From Alphaproteobacteria bacterium (lineage in GTDB: Bacteria > Pseudomonadota > Alphaproteobacteria > UBA6615): a stretch of DNA of 64,000 nucleotides. A program made the translations under genes and the position numbers. The notes under the pieces were generated by a model that was not told where the DNA came from, did not search any database, and worked only from the letters and a program-made list of their open reading frames with translations. Shown one piece after another: positions 1 through 7,540 of the stretch (its first letter is position 1; each line of letters begins with the position of its first letter). Location: positions 62,001-126,000 of the forward strand of contig JAJFIX010000045.1 in the NCBI GenBank assembly GCA_021774575.1, read 5' to 3'.

Positions 1-670
1 ACACATTGTGAAACCCAAAATCCGAGGGGGATATACATCTTTCGTCCATAGGCAGTTCGGTATCGGGCAGCAAACCGAGACTCTCAGCCGCATCGAAGGC
101 CGCCGCTTTTACCGCCAACCAGCGCGGTTCCAATAAATCTGTGACGAATGTCTCGGTCTCGGCGCGCGAGGGCGCTTCCGGGTCGAGCGCGGTCAATTGA
201 TCGACGCGCCCCTGAACCGCCTCTATATGTGCGGCCAAGGAGAAATGGGCTTCGGATGCGAGTTCGATGGCGTCAGTATCGCGGGGCGCAGCGTTTATCG
301 ACGCAATGAAATCCAACGCCGCTTGGATCGCGGTTGCGTCGACATCTTTGGCGGTCATTCGGCGACCGTCGATGAAACCGATCAGCGATGCATTTTCCTG
401 CGCGTCGAAAGTGATGGGCTCGGGAATCGCCCGCACACCGTGCCGCCATGCATATTCGAGGAAACGCCATTCGGCGCCGAGCCGGTCCCGCGTGTCCAGC
501 GGATCTTTGTGGTAAATTTTTAGGACGACGAACCGGTCATCCCCTAGATGAACCTTGAAAACTCGATTGTTGCGGCCTCCCACAAGCTGCTCCACAGCGC
601 TAGGTTTCGGCAAGCCCGCCTTGTCGGTGAGCCGCGCGGCTAGATCGGCCGGTGTAGGATTACCGCCCAT
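1..670 (-). CDS. APH/choline-kinase-type small-molecule kinase, 3' end cut by window edge
   Basis: Partial gene: 223 codons are visible from ATG at 670, which lies one base after the TGA of the HAD gene upstream, so translation is probably coupled. The N-terminal part has the kinase-like pattern GGRNNRVFKV...VLKIY, with the ATP-binding lysine in VLK. Near residues 213-222 the segment SPSDFGFHN matches the catalytic-loop position of aminoglycoside phosphotransferase/choline kinase folds (usual form HGDxxxxN). The C-terminal metal-binding Asp lies outside the window. As the last visible gene of a nucleotide-sugar operon it probably phosphorylates a sugar or a small surface-glycan precursor rather than an antibiotic. 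The substrate is unknown. Confidence 0.8.
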   Translation of the reverse strand, partial: MGGNPTPADLAARLTDKAGLPKPSAVEQLVGGRNNRVFKVHLGDDRFVVLKIYHKDPLDTRDRLGAEWRFLEYAWRHGVRAIPEPITFDAQENASLIGFIDGRRMTAKDVDATAIQAALDFIASINAAPRDTDAIELASEAHFSLAAHIEAVQGRVDQLTALDPEAPSRAETETFVTDLLEPRWLAVKAAAFDAAESLGLLPDTELPMDERCISPSDFGFHNV

Positions 671-671
671 T

Positions 672-1319
672 TCAGAAGTCGGGCTCGAGAAACGCGGCGG
701 CGATATCCGCCCAGCTTGCGAAATATTCGAAAACCTTGTCGTTCCATTCTCCACCCGGATAATGGCCATCAGGCGCGAAAAGAATTGGTCGCGTGGTGCT
801 CGGGAAGCCTTCCTTGCCGAGACATTCGGGTAAATCATCAAAAAAGACGGTGCAACCCAGCGCGCCGATGCGAGACAGTTTCTCATCCATGGTTAGCTCG
901 AAAAACACCAGACTATCGGAGAGCTGGTCCGGTCCGGATCCCATAATGCCTTGATCAAACAGAAAATCGCGCGCAGCCCGGTGCAGGTCGTATTCGGGGC
1001 CCATGAACGGTGTACGGGTCTTGTGGCTGACGACGAAGACCTCATGGTTGGCACCAACGGCGCGAGCGACAAAGTCTTTTACGCCGGGATAGCATGAAAC
1101 AAGGTCCATGCCGGCGCCATAGATATAGCCTTGCAGCTTGGTCCAGTCGTCCTCGCGGCCAGTTTGGCGGAGAAAATCGCGCACGCTGGTCTTGTCGGTA
1201 CCAATATTCTCGGGAATCAGGCCGCGCTCGCGTGCTGCGGCGTGAAAAACGCCGTCGTAACAAGCAATCGTGTTGTCAAAATCTATGCCGATCCGCATTT
1301 GTTGCTGCATCGCGGTCAA
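672..1319 (-). CDS. HAD-superfamily hydrolase, probable sugar-phosphate phosphatase
   Basis: 215 residues. Motif I is IGIDFDNTIACYDGVF near residue 10 (nucleophile Asp and general acid Asp in DFDNT), motif II is VVSHKT near residue 100, and the acidic motif IV is FFDDLPE near residue 160. A start at the internal Met before RIGIDFDN is also possible. The gene overlaps the dehydrogenase upstream by 4 nt (ATGA) and is followed immediately by the kinase gene, so it belongs to the same operon. In heptose-nucleotide pathways a HAD phosphatase (GmhB) removes one phosphate from heptose bisphosphate. This protein is not clearly GmhB by sequence, so the same role here is inference. Confidence 0.82.
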   Translation of the reverse strand: MTAMQQQMRIGIDFDNTIACYDGVFHAAARERGLIPENIGTDKTSVRDFLRQTGREDDWTKLQGYIYGAGMDLVSCYPGVKDFVARAVGANHEVFVVSHKTRTPFMGPEYDLHRAARDFLFDQGIMGSGPDQLSDSLVFFELTMDEKLSRIGALGCTVFFDDLPECLGKEGFPSTTRPILFAPDGHYPGGEWNDKVFEYFASWADIAAAFLEPDF

Positions 1320-2356
1320 AAAATACTCATATCGATCAATGGACGGCCGATGCGACCGGCGGCAAGATCGTCGAGCGCCATGTTAATGTCGGTGAGGGCG
1401 TAAGGGTCCGACATGAGGTCGCGCACTGGAAATCGGCCATTTGTAAGCAGACGACCATATTTCTCGTAGTCGCGGTCAGGTACGCTGTCGCCGCCCCATG
1501 TTCCCATAATGCTTTTTCCCTGATTGAACAAAGATGGGTCCAGGGTGAGGGTCGAGCCCAGTTTCGCATTACCAATAACCACGGCACGCCCACCTTGGGC
1601 ACGCGTCGCGTGAACTGCTTGGTCCATGACCGCAGGGATGCCTGTTGCCTCGACTGCGAGATCGACACCGCCGGGCGCGATTTCTGCGATCTGGGCAACT
1701 ACGTTTTCCGCGTTGGGATCGATAGCATGGGTCGCGCCGAATGTCAGCGCAAGAGCACGCCTGTTTTCGCGCACATCGACACCGATTATCGTTGAAGCGC
1801 CTGCAAGTGCTGCGGCCATGCAGGCATTGAGCCCGATGCCGCCGGTGCCGAACACGGCAACATGATCGCCGGGCTTTGCACCCAAGACATTGAATACTGC
1901 GCCCATGCCGGTAGGTGCCGCGCAACCGAGCAGCACGGCGACGTCCATCGGCAGGTCGTCAGGCAATTTGGTAAGTCGGTTTTCGCTTATCACGCTGTGG
2001 CGTTGAAATGTGCATACCCCGCCTGCATTGACCTTGCGGCCGTCCCAATCGTAAACCGCGCCGCCAGCCTCAATGCCGGATCCCTTAAGCCAGGACAGAA
2101 CGACCTGGTCCCCGACAGCGACTTTAGTGACGGCGGCACCGATTTCGATCACCTTGCCAGTACCCTCATGCCCGAGACAGTGGGGAAGCCATTTGTCCTC
2201 ACCCTTGCCGCCCTGGATTTCCAGAAGCTGGGTTCCGCAGGCGCCCGAAAAGGCGATTTCGACCAATACTTGTCCTGGGTTAAGCGCCGGCGTGACGATA
2301 TCGACGATAACCATCGGTTGGCCCGTCTCGACGAGGATTGCCGCTTGTGTTTTCAT
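1316..2356 (-). CDS. Zinc-type medium-chain alcohol dehydrogenase
   Basis: About 346 residues from ATG at 2356 (MKTQAAIL); a TTG eight codons upstream is less likely. Catalytic-zinc ligands are seen as GACGTQ (Cys), GHEGTG (His-Glu) and LGCAAPTGMGA (Cys). The NAD-binding Rossmann motif is FGTGGIGLN. The usual structural-zinc lobe with four cysteines is missing: in its place is a short loop around KVNAGGVCTFQ. The closest style is the class III/FrmA-like group seen in sugar clusters. It lies between the transketolase subunits and the HAD gene, so it probably oxidises or reduces a sugar-derived intermediate. The substrate is unknown. Confidence 0.82.
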   Translation of the reverse strand: MKTQAAILVETGQPMVIVDIVTPALNPGQVLVEIAFSGACGTQLLEIQGGKGEDKWLPHCLGHEGTGKVIEIGAAVTKVAVGDQVVLSWLKGSGIEAGGAVYDWDGRKVNAGGVCTFQRHSVISENRLTKLPDDLPMDVAVLLGCAAPTGMGAVFNVLGAKPGDHVAVFGTGGIGLNACMAAALAGASTIIGVDVRENRRALALTFGATHAIDPNAENVVAQIAEIAPGGVDLAVEATGIPAVMDQAVHATRAQGGRAVVIGNAKLGSTLTLDPSLFNQGKSIMGTWGGDSVPDRDYEKYGRLLTNGRFPVRDLMSDPYALTDINMALDDLAAGRIGRPLIDMSIF

Positions 2357-2392
2357 GATTTTGATATGCCTACTATGCAATCGCGTTTGCGT

Positions 2393-3316
2393 TCAGGTCA
2401 GTTCCTGTTGGATGCGTGCAGCGACTTGCCATCCGGTTAAGCCGAGATGTTCGCGCGCGAACTGCTGTTCTCCGGATATTTTGTAGAACGCATCCGGGGT
2501 GCCGATCCGCATTAGTTTTTTGGTTTCCTTGCGATTATCCACTGCCCATTCGGCAACCGCGGAGCCAAGTCCGCCGATCAAGGAATGTTCCTCCAGCGTG
2601 ACGACGAGCCTAAAGCGTTCGAATGCGGTTTCGAGATATGCCCCATCGACCGGCTTGACGGTATGGAAGCTCACGACATTGGTTGAGATGCCCTGCGCCT
2701 CGAGTGCGATGCGCGCTTTAATAGCCTCGGGCAGCATATTGCCTGTTGAGAGAATGGCGACTTCGGACCCTTCCTCTATCTGCAGTGCGCGGCCAATTTT
2801 AAATTCTTCGGGCACCTTGTCATGGATGACTGGCTCACCTTTTTTCCCCATCCTGATGTAGACGGGGCCGTCTTGTTTCAACGCGGCACGTAACGCGGCC
2901 CGCACCTCAAATGCGTCGCCGGGGCATATGACCTTCATGTTCGGAATGGAACGCAAAAAGGAAATATCTTCGCAAGCGTGATGGGTGGGTCCAAGCCCCG
3001 CGTAGGAAAGCCCCGCGCCAACGGAAACAATCGTCACCGGTAGTTCGTGATAACAGACATCGGTCCTTATCTGCTCAAGGCAGCGAGTGGTCACGAACGG
3101 AGTGATCGTATAAGAGATGGGACGGAGTCCAGACATCGCCATGCCCGCCGCCACGCCAGTCATATTCTGCTCGGCAACGCCACAATTTAGAAAACGGGCC
3201 GGATTGGCAGCCTTAAATTTGTCAAAAAGCCGGTTGCCAATGTCGCCGGAAAGCAGAACCACGCGTGGGTCTTCACTACCGATTTTGGTTAATTCGTCGG
3301 CAAATGCATTTCTCAT
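2393..3316 (-). CDS. Transketolase, C-terminal subunit (pyrimidine-binding and C domains)
   Basis: 307 residues, the size of the C-terminal half of a split transketolase. The start MRNAFADELTKIG and the segment LNCGVAEQNMTGVAAGMA contain the conserved Glu that activates the thiamine diphosphate pyrimidine ring. GPTHHACEDISFLRSIP follows, then a transketolase C domain from about residue 180. It overlaps the N-subunit gene by 4 nt (ATGA), so both subunits should be made together. Transketolase moves a two-carbon ketol group between sugar phosphates. A dedicated copy inside a nucleotide-sugar operon suggests a specialised sugar-building step rather than the central pentose pathway. Confidence 0.92.
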   Translation of the reverse strand: MRNAFADELTKIGSEDPRVVLLSGDIGNRLFDKFKAANPARFLNCGVAEQNMTGVAAGMAMSGLRPISYTITPFVTTRCLEQIRTDVCYHELPVTIVSVGAGLSYAGLGPTHHACEDISFLRSIPNMKVICPGDAFEVRAALRAALKQDGPVYIRMGKKGEPVIHDKVPEEFKIGRALQIEEGSEVAILSTGNMLPEAIKARIALEAQGISTNVVSFHTVKPVDGAYLETAFERFRLVVTLEEHSLIGGLGSAVAEWAVDNRKETKKLMRIGTPDAFYKISGEQQFAREHLGLTGWQVAARIQQELT

Positions 3317-4152
3317 TTGAGGCCTAGCTCCTCGTGTGCGGCACTAACTTCTTCAGCAGTCGGCGCACGATAATGCCAGTTATTGTCATCCTCCATGAAG
3401 GATACGCCTTTGCCCTTTACCGTATTGGCGATGATTGCAACAGGCTTTCCAGATCCGTTCGGCACTGCGGACATTAACTCAACCAAGGCGCCGATATCGT
3501 GGCCGTCGATTTCGTGGGCGTCCCATCCGGCTGCGGCCCATTTATCCTTCAGGGGAGACAGCATCAGAGTGTCATTCGAGCGCGCCGTCGCTTGCCATTT
3601 GTTATAATCGATTACGACGCAAATTTTCTCCAGGCTGTTGCCAGCGGCAAACATTGCCGCTTCCCAGACCGACCCTTCGTTGCACTCGCCGTCCGACAAG
3701 AGTGCAAATACCCGAAAATCCTCGCCCTTAATACGTCCCGCCATCGCCATACCGCAGCCAATTGGTAGTCCATGTCCCAACGAGCCGGTCGCGGCCTCAA
3801 CACCGGCCAATATGTTAGCTGGCGGATGTTCGGCCAGCTCACCGCCGTCCATGCAAAAACTTTCCAGCTTCTCAAGCGGGAAAAAACCCTTCATCGCCAG
3901 CGTTGCATACAGCGCCGCCGCCGCATGGCCTTTGGATAGAATAAACCGGTCCCGCAAAGGATCGGCAGAGTTTGCCGGATCGATATTCAGCACATGCCAA
4001 TAGGCGGCGGTGAGAATATCGCAGCACGACAAGGAGGATGCCAAATGTGCGGCCTTTGCCGCATGGGACATTTCAATGACCTTACCGCGCAATCGCGCCG
4101 CTTGGCTTTTCAAGTCGGCTATATTCGGTGCCGCCGTTTTATTCGCACTCAC
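3313..4152 (-). CDS. Transketolase, N-terminal subunit (ThDP diphosphate-binding)
   Basis: 279 residues, typical of the split N-terminal subunit. The ThDP/Mg motif is GDGECNEG-like: LLSDGECNEGSVWEAAMFA near residue 150, with Asn following in YNKWQATA. RFILSKGHAAAALYATLA near residue 70 and GSLGHGLPIGCGMA near residue 122 are classic transketolase signatures. It begins 12 bases after the stop of... the upstream SDR gene lies downstream at 4164, so the order of translation is N subunit then C subunit. The pair should form the active ThDP enzyme in the cytoplasm. The small gap to the SDR gene upstream (4153-4163) supports one operon. Confidence 0.93.
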   Translation of the reverse strand: MSANKTAAPNIADLKSQAARLRGKVIEMSHAAKAAHLASSLSCCDILTAAYWHVLNIDPANSADPLRDRFILSKGHAAAALYATLAMKGFFPLEKLESFCMDGGELAEHPPANILAGVEAATGSLGHGLPIGCGMAMAGRIKGEDFRVFALLSDGECNEGSVWEAAMFAAGNSLEKICVVIDYNKWQATARSNDTLMLSPLKDKWAAAGWDAHEIDGHDIGALVELMSAVPNGSGKPVAIIANTVKGKGVSFMEDDNNWHYRAPTAEEVSAAHEELGLK

Positions 4153-4163
4153 AACTTACTCCA

Positions 4164-5162
4164 CTAGACTTTATGGACGTATTTCGATGGTAATTCGGCC
4201 AAATTGTTGCCAAATCGTTCTGCCCATCGAATAACATCGTCAATTCCTTGGTCGAGGGAAATTGTATCGCGCCAACCTAGTTCTTCGCGGATTTTAGAAC
4301 TTTTCAGTAGGTAGGTCATATCCTTACCAGGCCTGTCGGGACCGATTTCGACACATTCGTCGAAGGATTTGCCAAGACAATCGAGAATTTTCTCGACAAG
4401 GGTCCGGATCGAGACGATTTCGTTGCCGGAAATATGATAGGTCTCGCCGATCGTCCCCCGTAGTGCGATTTTAAGGGTCGCGTCGCAGACGTCTCGCATA
4501 TGAATGAAGACCCGTTCGGATTTACCGCCACCATCCAAGCGTAGCTTTTCGCCGCCAAGGGCGGCCACGATGGTTCGGGGTAGAATGCGGTAGAGAGGTT
4601 GGCCCGGCCCATAAACATTGGCAGCGCGGGTTGACAGGGCCGGAAAGTCATACGTCTCAACATAGGTGCGCAGGCTCATATCGCCAGCGGCGCGCGAGAC
4701 GGCGTAAGGGGTCGAAGGGTTGAATGAGTGATTTTCATCTACCCATCCGTCGGTGGAACCGTAGACTTCCGGCGTCGTCACATGAATATAGCGCTCAAGC
4801 CCGTCATAGTTTCTCAGCAAATCGTGCAGCCGGACCGTCGAGACGACGTTGGTCATCATCCAGTGATCCGGATTGTCCCAGCTTTCGCCGACCATGCTCT
4901 GGGCGGCGAAATTGACCACATGGGTTGGGCGTTCGCGCTTCAACAAAGCGCCAAGTGCAGCCAAATCGTGGTTTATATCAATACGTTCGAACACGGCCTT
5001 CCCGGTCCGGGTTTCCCATTTGTAGGGTAACAATGCGTCATGGGGCTCGGGCGAACGGCTGGTGGCCAGGACGTCCCATCCACCCTCGGCGAGAAAATCG
5101 ACAAAAGTCGCGCCCGAAAAGGAGTTTGACCCGAGAATAAGAAACTTTTCTTGCTTGGCCAT
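4164..5162 (-). CDS. NAD-dependent epimerase/dehydratase (extended SDR, GDP-mannose 4,6-dehydratase-like)
   Basis: About 332 residues from ATG at 5162 (MAKQEKFLILGS); the in-frame codons further upstream would overlap the SIS gene. The Rossmann motif near the start is ILGSNSFSGATFVDFL, an unusual form of GxxGxxG. The active-site set is TPEVYGS (Thr/Ser and Glu-like acid region), then YAVSRAAG with the Tyr of the YxxxK position but Arg where Lys is usual, which may mark a divergent or altered active site. The C-terminal substrate region contains RVFIHMRDVCDA. It probably remodels an NDP-sugar (dehydration or epimerisation). The exact reaction cannot be read from the sequence. Confidence 0.85.
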   Translation of the reverse strand: MAKQEKFLILGSNSFSGATFVDFLAEGGWDVLATSRSPEPHDALLPYKWETRTGKAVFERIDINHDLAALGALLKRERPTHVVNFAAQSMVGESWDNPDHWMMTNVVSTVRLHDLLRNYDGLERYIHVTTPEVYGSTDGWVDENHSFNPSTPYAVSRAAGDMSLRTYVETYDFPALSTRAANVYGPGQPLYRILPRTIVAALGGEKLRLDGGGKSERVFIHMRDVCDATLKIALRGTIGETYHISGNEIVSIRTLVEKILDCLGKSFDECVEIGPDRPGKDMTYLLKSSKIREELGWRDTISLDQGIDDVIRWAERFGNNLAELPSKYVHKV

Positions 5163-5172
5163 AGGGGGCGAC

Positions 5173-5778
5173 CTAGCTCCTTGCCGCGGCGACGTCGCCG
5201 GCCTGCCCGCCAAGCCATTGCATGATCATGTGACCGACAATGAGTTGGGCATCTTCGGCAATCTGCATATCATCGATCGCAAAATGAATTGGTACGTCCG
5301 CGATTTTCTTCGCCAGACCTCCCGAATACCCCAGCACCGCATAGCTGATCATGCCGATTTTCTTAGCCTCCTCGAGCGCTTTGAGAATATTTGGTGAATT
5401 ACCGCTGCCGGAGAATACGATCAACACGTCGTTTGCACTTGCCTGCACAGCGAGCTGCAACGAAAAGATTTTCTCATAACCTTCATCGTTGGCCAAGCAG
5501 GTCATGACGGACTGGTTCGCTCCAAGGCTGCTGATTCTGAGTCCCGAGCCGGGCTGCTTTGACACCCCATAGAGAAAGTCGTTTGCAAGATGGTTCGCGT
5601 TGCCAGCACTGCCGCCATTTCCCGCCAAGAACACCCGCCGTCCAGAAACCCAGCATTCTTTCAGTTCTTCAGCCAGTTGTTCAACCGGTGCCCAGTCAAA
5701 ATTAGCAAGCAATTCCGACAGCCGCTTCGAGTAGTCGCGGAAATGGGCGCCCATGGCCATATTGGCAGCCGCAGTCAC
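5173..5778 (-). CDS. SIS-domain sugar isomerase, GmhA (phosphoheptose isomerase)-like
   Basis: 201 residues, the size of GmhA (about 190-200). The SIS phosphosugar-binding loop is FLAGNGGSAGNANHLANDF near residue 55, and SGSGNSPNILKALEEAK near residue 122 is the second GmhA signature. GmhA converts sedoheptulose 7-phosphate to D-glycero-D-manno-heptose 7-phosphate. Its presence with an HldE-like kinase/nucleotidyltransferase and a RmlA/HddC-like nucleotidyltransferase points to a heptose-type route. It overlaps the SDR gene upstream by 4 nt (ATGA). The start MTAAANMAMGAH could also be either of the next in-frame Met codons. Confidence 0.88.
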   Translation of the reverse strand: MTAAANMAMGAHFRDYSKRLSELLANFDWAPVEQLAEELKECWVSGRRVFLAGNGGSAGNANHLANDFLYGVSKQPGSGLRISSLGANQSVMTCLANDEGYEKIFSLQLAVQASANDVLIVFSGSGNSPNILKALEEAKKIGMISYAVLGYSGGLAKKIADVPIHFAIDDMQIAEDAQLIVGHMIMQWLGGQAGDVAAARS

Positions 5779-6716
5779 GCCATCACCTGCTGCTGCATCC
5801 AGCGCAGATTATGCCATTGATCGCGATCTTCCAGTACACCTTGCCGAGAAAGTCCAATAATTTCCTTGATAGCATCGTCGACGGATTTAGAGGGCTTGAA
5901 CCCAGTCGCCAACAACTTGTCCGAATTGACGTGATAGGAACGGGGATCGTCAGACGGTGTGACTTCGATTACAGCGTCAGTATAACTGGCAACTTTCTCG
6001 GCAATTTCCAAAATTGACAAATTTTCGAAGCCCGCGTTGTAGACGCCTTGATGTTCGGGGTGATCGAGCAGGAAACAATAGAGATCCGTAATATCGTCAA
6101 TATGAATGTTGGGTCGCGTTTGTGCACCGCCGAACACCGTGATTTTCCCGTTCTTGATCGCCTGCATCGTAAGCATGTTAACCGAAACGTCGAGGCGCAT
6201 CCGCGGAGAGAAGCCGCAGACCGTCGCCGGACGGACGATCTGCACGACCATATCGTCGCTGTATGAAAGCAAAATACGCTCACTGCACATTTTCGTCTTG
6301 TTATATTCGGAAATCGGCAATAGCTCGAGGTCCTCGGTGACCTCGGGATCGTCCTTGACACCATAGACGCTGCCTGAGGAGGCATAGATGAAACGGTCAA
6401 TACCTTGACGTTTGGCGCGATCAGCGAGTTGCATCGTCGCTAGGCAGCTGATTTCCCAAGTGAGCTTCGGATTTAAGTCGCCACACGGATCGTTAGCTAC
6501 ACTAGAGAGATGAATGATAGCGTCGATCCCATCGAGATCGACCTCATCGATATTGCGCACATCCCCCTGAATAACTTCCAGGTCGGTATGGGGTGTTAAA
6601 TGATTGCCAAACCACATGCTGTCGAACGCCCTGACCTTGTGGCCCGCCAGTAGCAATTTGGGCACCAGAACGCTCCCTTTATATCCGCAAGCTCCGGTTA
6701 CTAAAATATGTGCCAT
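5775..6716 (-). CDS. NAD-dependent epimerase/dehydratase (extended SDR)
   Basis: About 313 residues from ATG at 6716; a GTG codon just before it is the alternative. The motif AHILVTGACGYKGSVLVPKL is the NAD-binding glycine loop. The conserved acid is in GDVRNIDE, the Ser is in YASSGSVYG near residue 116, and the YxxxK pair is YNKTK near residue 140. This is a complete SDR active site, unlike the neighbour at 4164-5162. It probably acts on an NDP-activated sugar made by the nucleotidyltransferase upstream. A 78-bp gap separates it from that gene, while the SIS gene downstream overlaps by 4 nt. Confidence 0.87.
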   Translation of the reverse strand: MAHILVTGACGYKGSVLVPKLLLAGHKVRAFDSMWFGNHLTPHTDLEVIQGDVRNIDEVDLDGIDAIIHLSSVANDPCGDLNPKLTWEISCLATMQLADRAKRQGIDRFIYASSGSVYGVKDDPEVTEDLELLPISEYNKTKMCSERILLSYSDDMVVQIVRPATVCGFSPRMRLDVSVNMLTMQAIKNGKITVFGGAQTRPNIHIDDITDLYCFLLDHPEHQGVYNAGFENLSILEIAEKVASYTDAVIEVTPSDDPRSYHVNSDKLLATGFKPSKSVDDAIKEIIGLSRQGVLEDRDQWHNLRWMQQQVMA

Positions 6717-6797
6717 CACACTCTCAATCTTGTTTTCGACTGTATAGCGGTATTTCCCACCCCGATCACCGAGTGCGGTCTACCGCAAAATGCCTTG

Positions 6798-7538
6798 CTA
6801 CTCAAGGTGCTGCGTGAACTCTACTTCGGCCCGACGAAGACTTTCGACAGAGCCAATATCGCGATGATAGCCGTCTGTCTTGACCGCCAGAATTTTGTTG
6901 AGGTAATGCGGCAAGACTTCCCCCGATAGGTCGACAACTGGTTTTCCGAGGCCTTCCATGAACGCAACGACCGAAGGCTCGAAAATATATACAGCCCCGT
7001 TCGCCAAATCCCCAGGCGGGTCCTCGACTTTTTCGTGGAATGCGGTGACAATACTTTGGCTGTTCAGCTCAAGGATACCGCAAGATTGCGGGTCGTCGCT
7101 GCGAAATGTCAGCATGGTAACATCCACCCCGGCTGGACGGTTCACATGCGCCGCGACAAAAGCGGATAAATCGAAATCGGTCAGATTATCGGAGTGTGCG
7201 ACAAGAAACGGTCGGTCGCCGAAAAACTTTCGGTTGGCCAGGATCGTGCCACCGGTGCCGCGCAGCTCGGGCTCGTGAACGAGTTCGATCCGCGACGCAT
7301 AGGGCGATGCACGGACATGAGCCCCAACCGGCTCGGGAAGCCAGTGGGTGTTAATCAACACCCGTTCAAGACCACCGTCAAACAACAGCTCCAGCCAATA
7401 GTCGAGCAGGGGCTTGCCGTGGATCGGCACGAGGCATTTTGGTGTATTTTCGGTTATCGGGCGTAATCTTGTCCCTAGCCCACCCGCAAGTAGAACAGCT
7501 CGTTTGACGGCAATATTGCCGGAATTTTGATCATTCAT
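6798..7538 (-). CDS. Sugar-phosphate nucleotidyltransferase (HddC/RmlA/ManC-like)
   Basis: About 246 residues. LLAGGLGTRLRPITENTPK near residue 14 is the signature nucleotide-binding loop of sugar nucleotidyltransferases, followed by LVPIHGKPLLDYWLE and VAHSDNLTDFDLSAF (metal/nucleotide Asp). The length fits the short single-domain group that includes HddC, which makes GDP-heptose. Upstream in-frame TTG at 7544 overlaps the stop of the HldE-like gene; ATG at 7538 is chosen. It should activate a sugar 1-phosphate with an NTP in the cytoplasm. Whether the base is G, C, A or T cannot be decided from the sequence. Confidence 0.87.
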   Translation of the reverse strand: MNDQNSGNIAVKRAVLLAGGLGTRLRPITENTPKCLVPIHGKPLLDYWLELLFDGGLERVLINTHWLPEPVGAHVRASPYASRIELVHEPELRGTGGTILANRKFFGDRPFLVAHSDNLTDFDLSAFVAAHVNRPAGVDVTMLTFRSDDPQSCGILELNSQSIVTAFHEKVEDPPGDLANGAVYIFEPSVVAFMEGLGKPVVDLSGEVLPHYLNKILAVKTDGYHRDIGSVESLRRAEVEFTQHLE

Positions 7539-7540
7539 GA

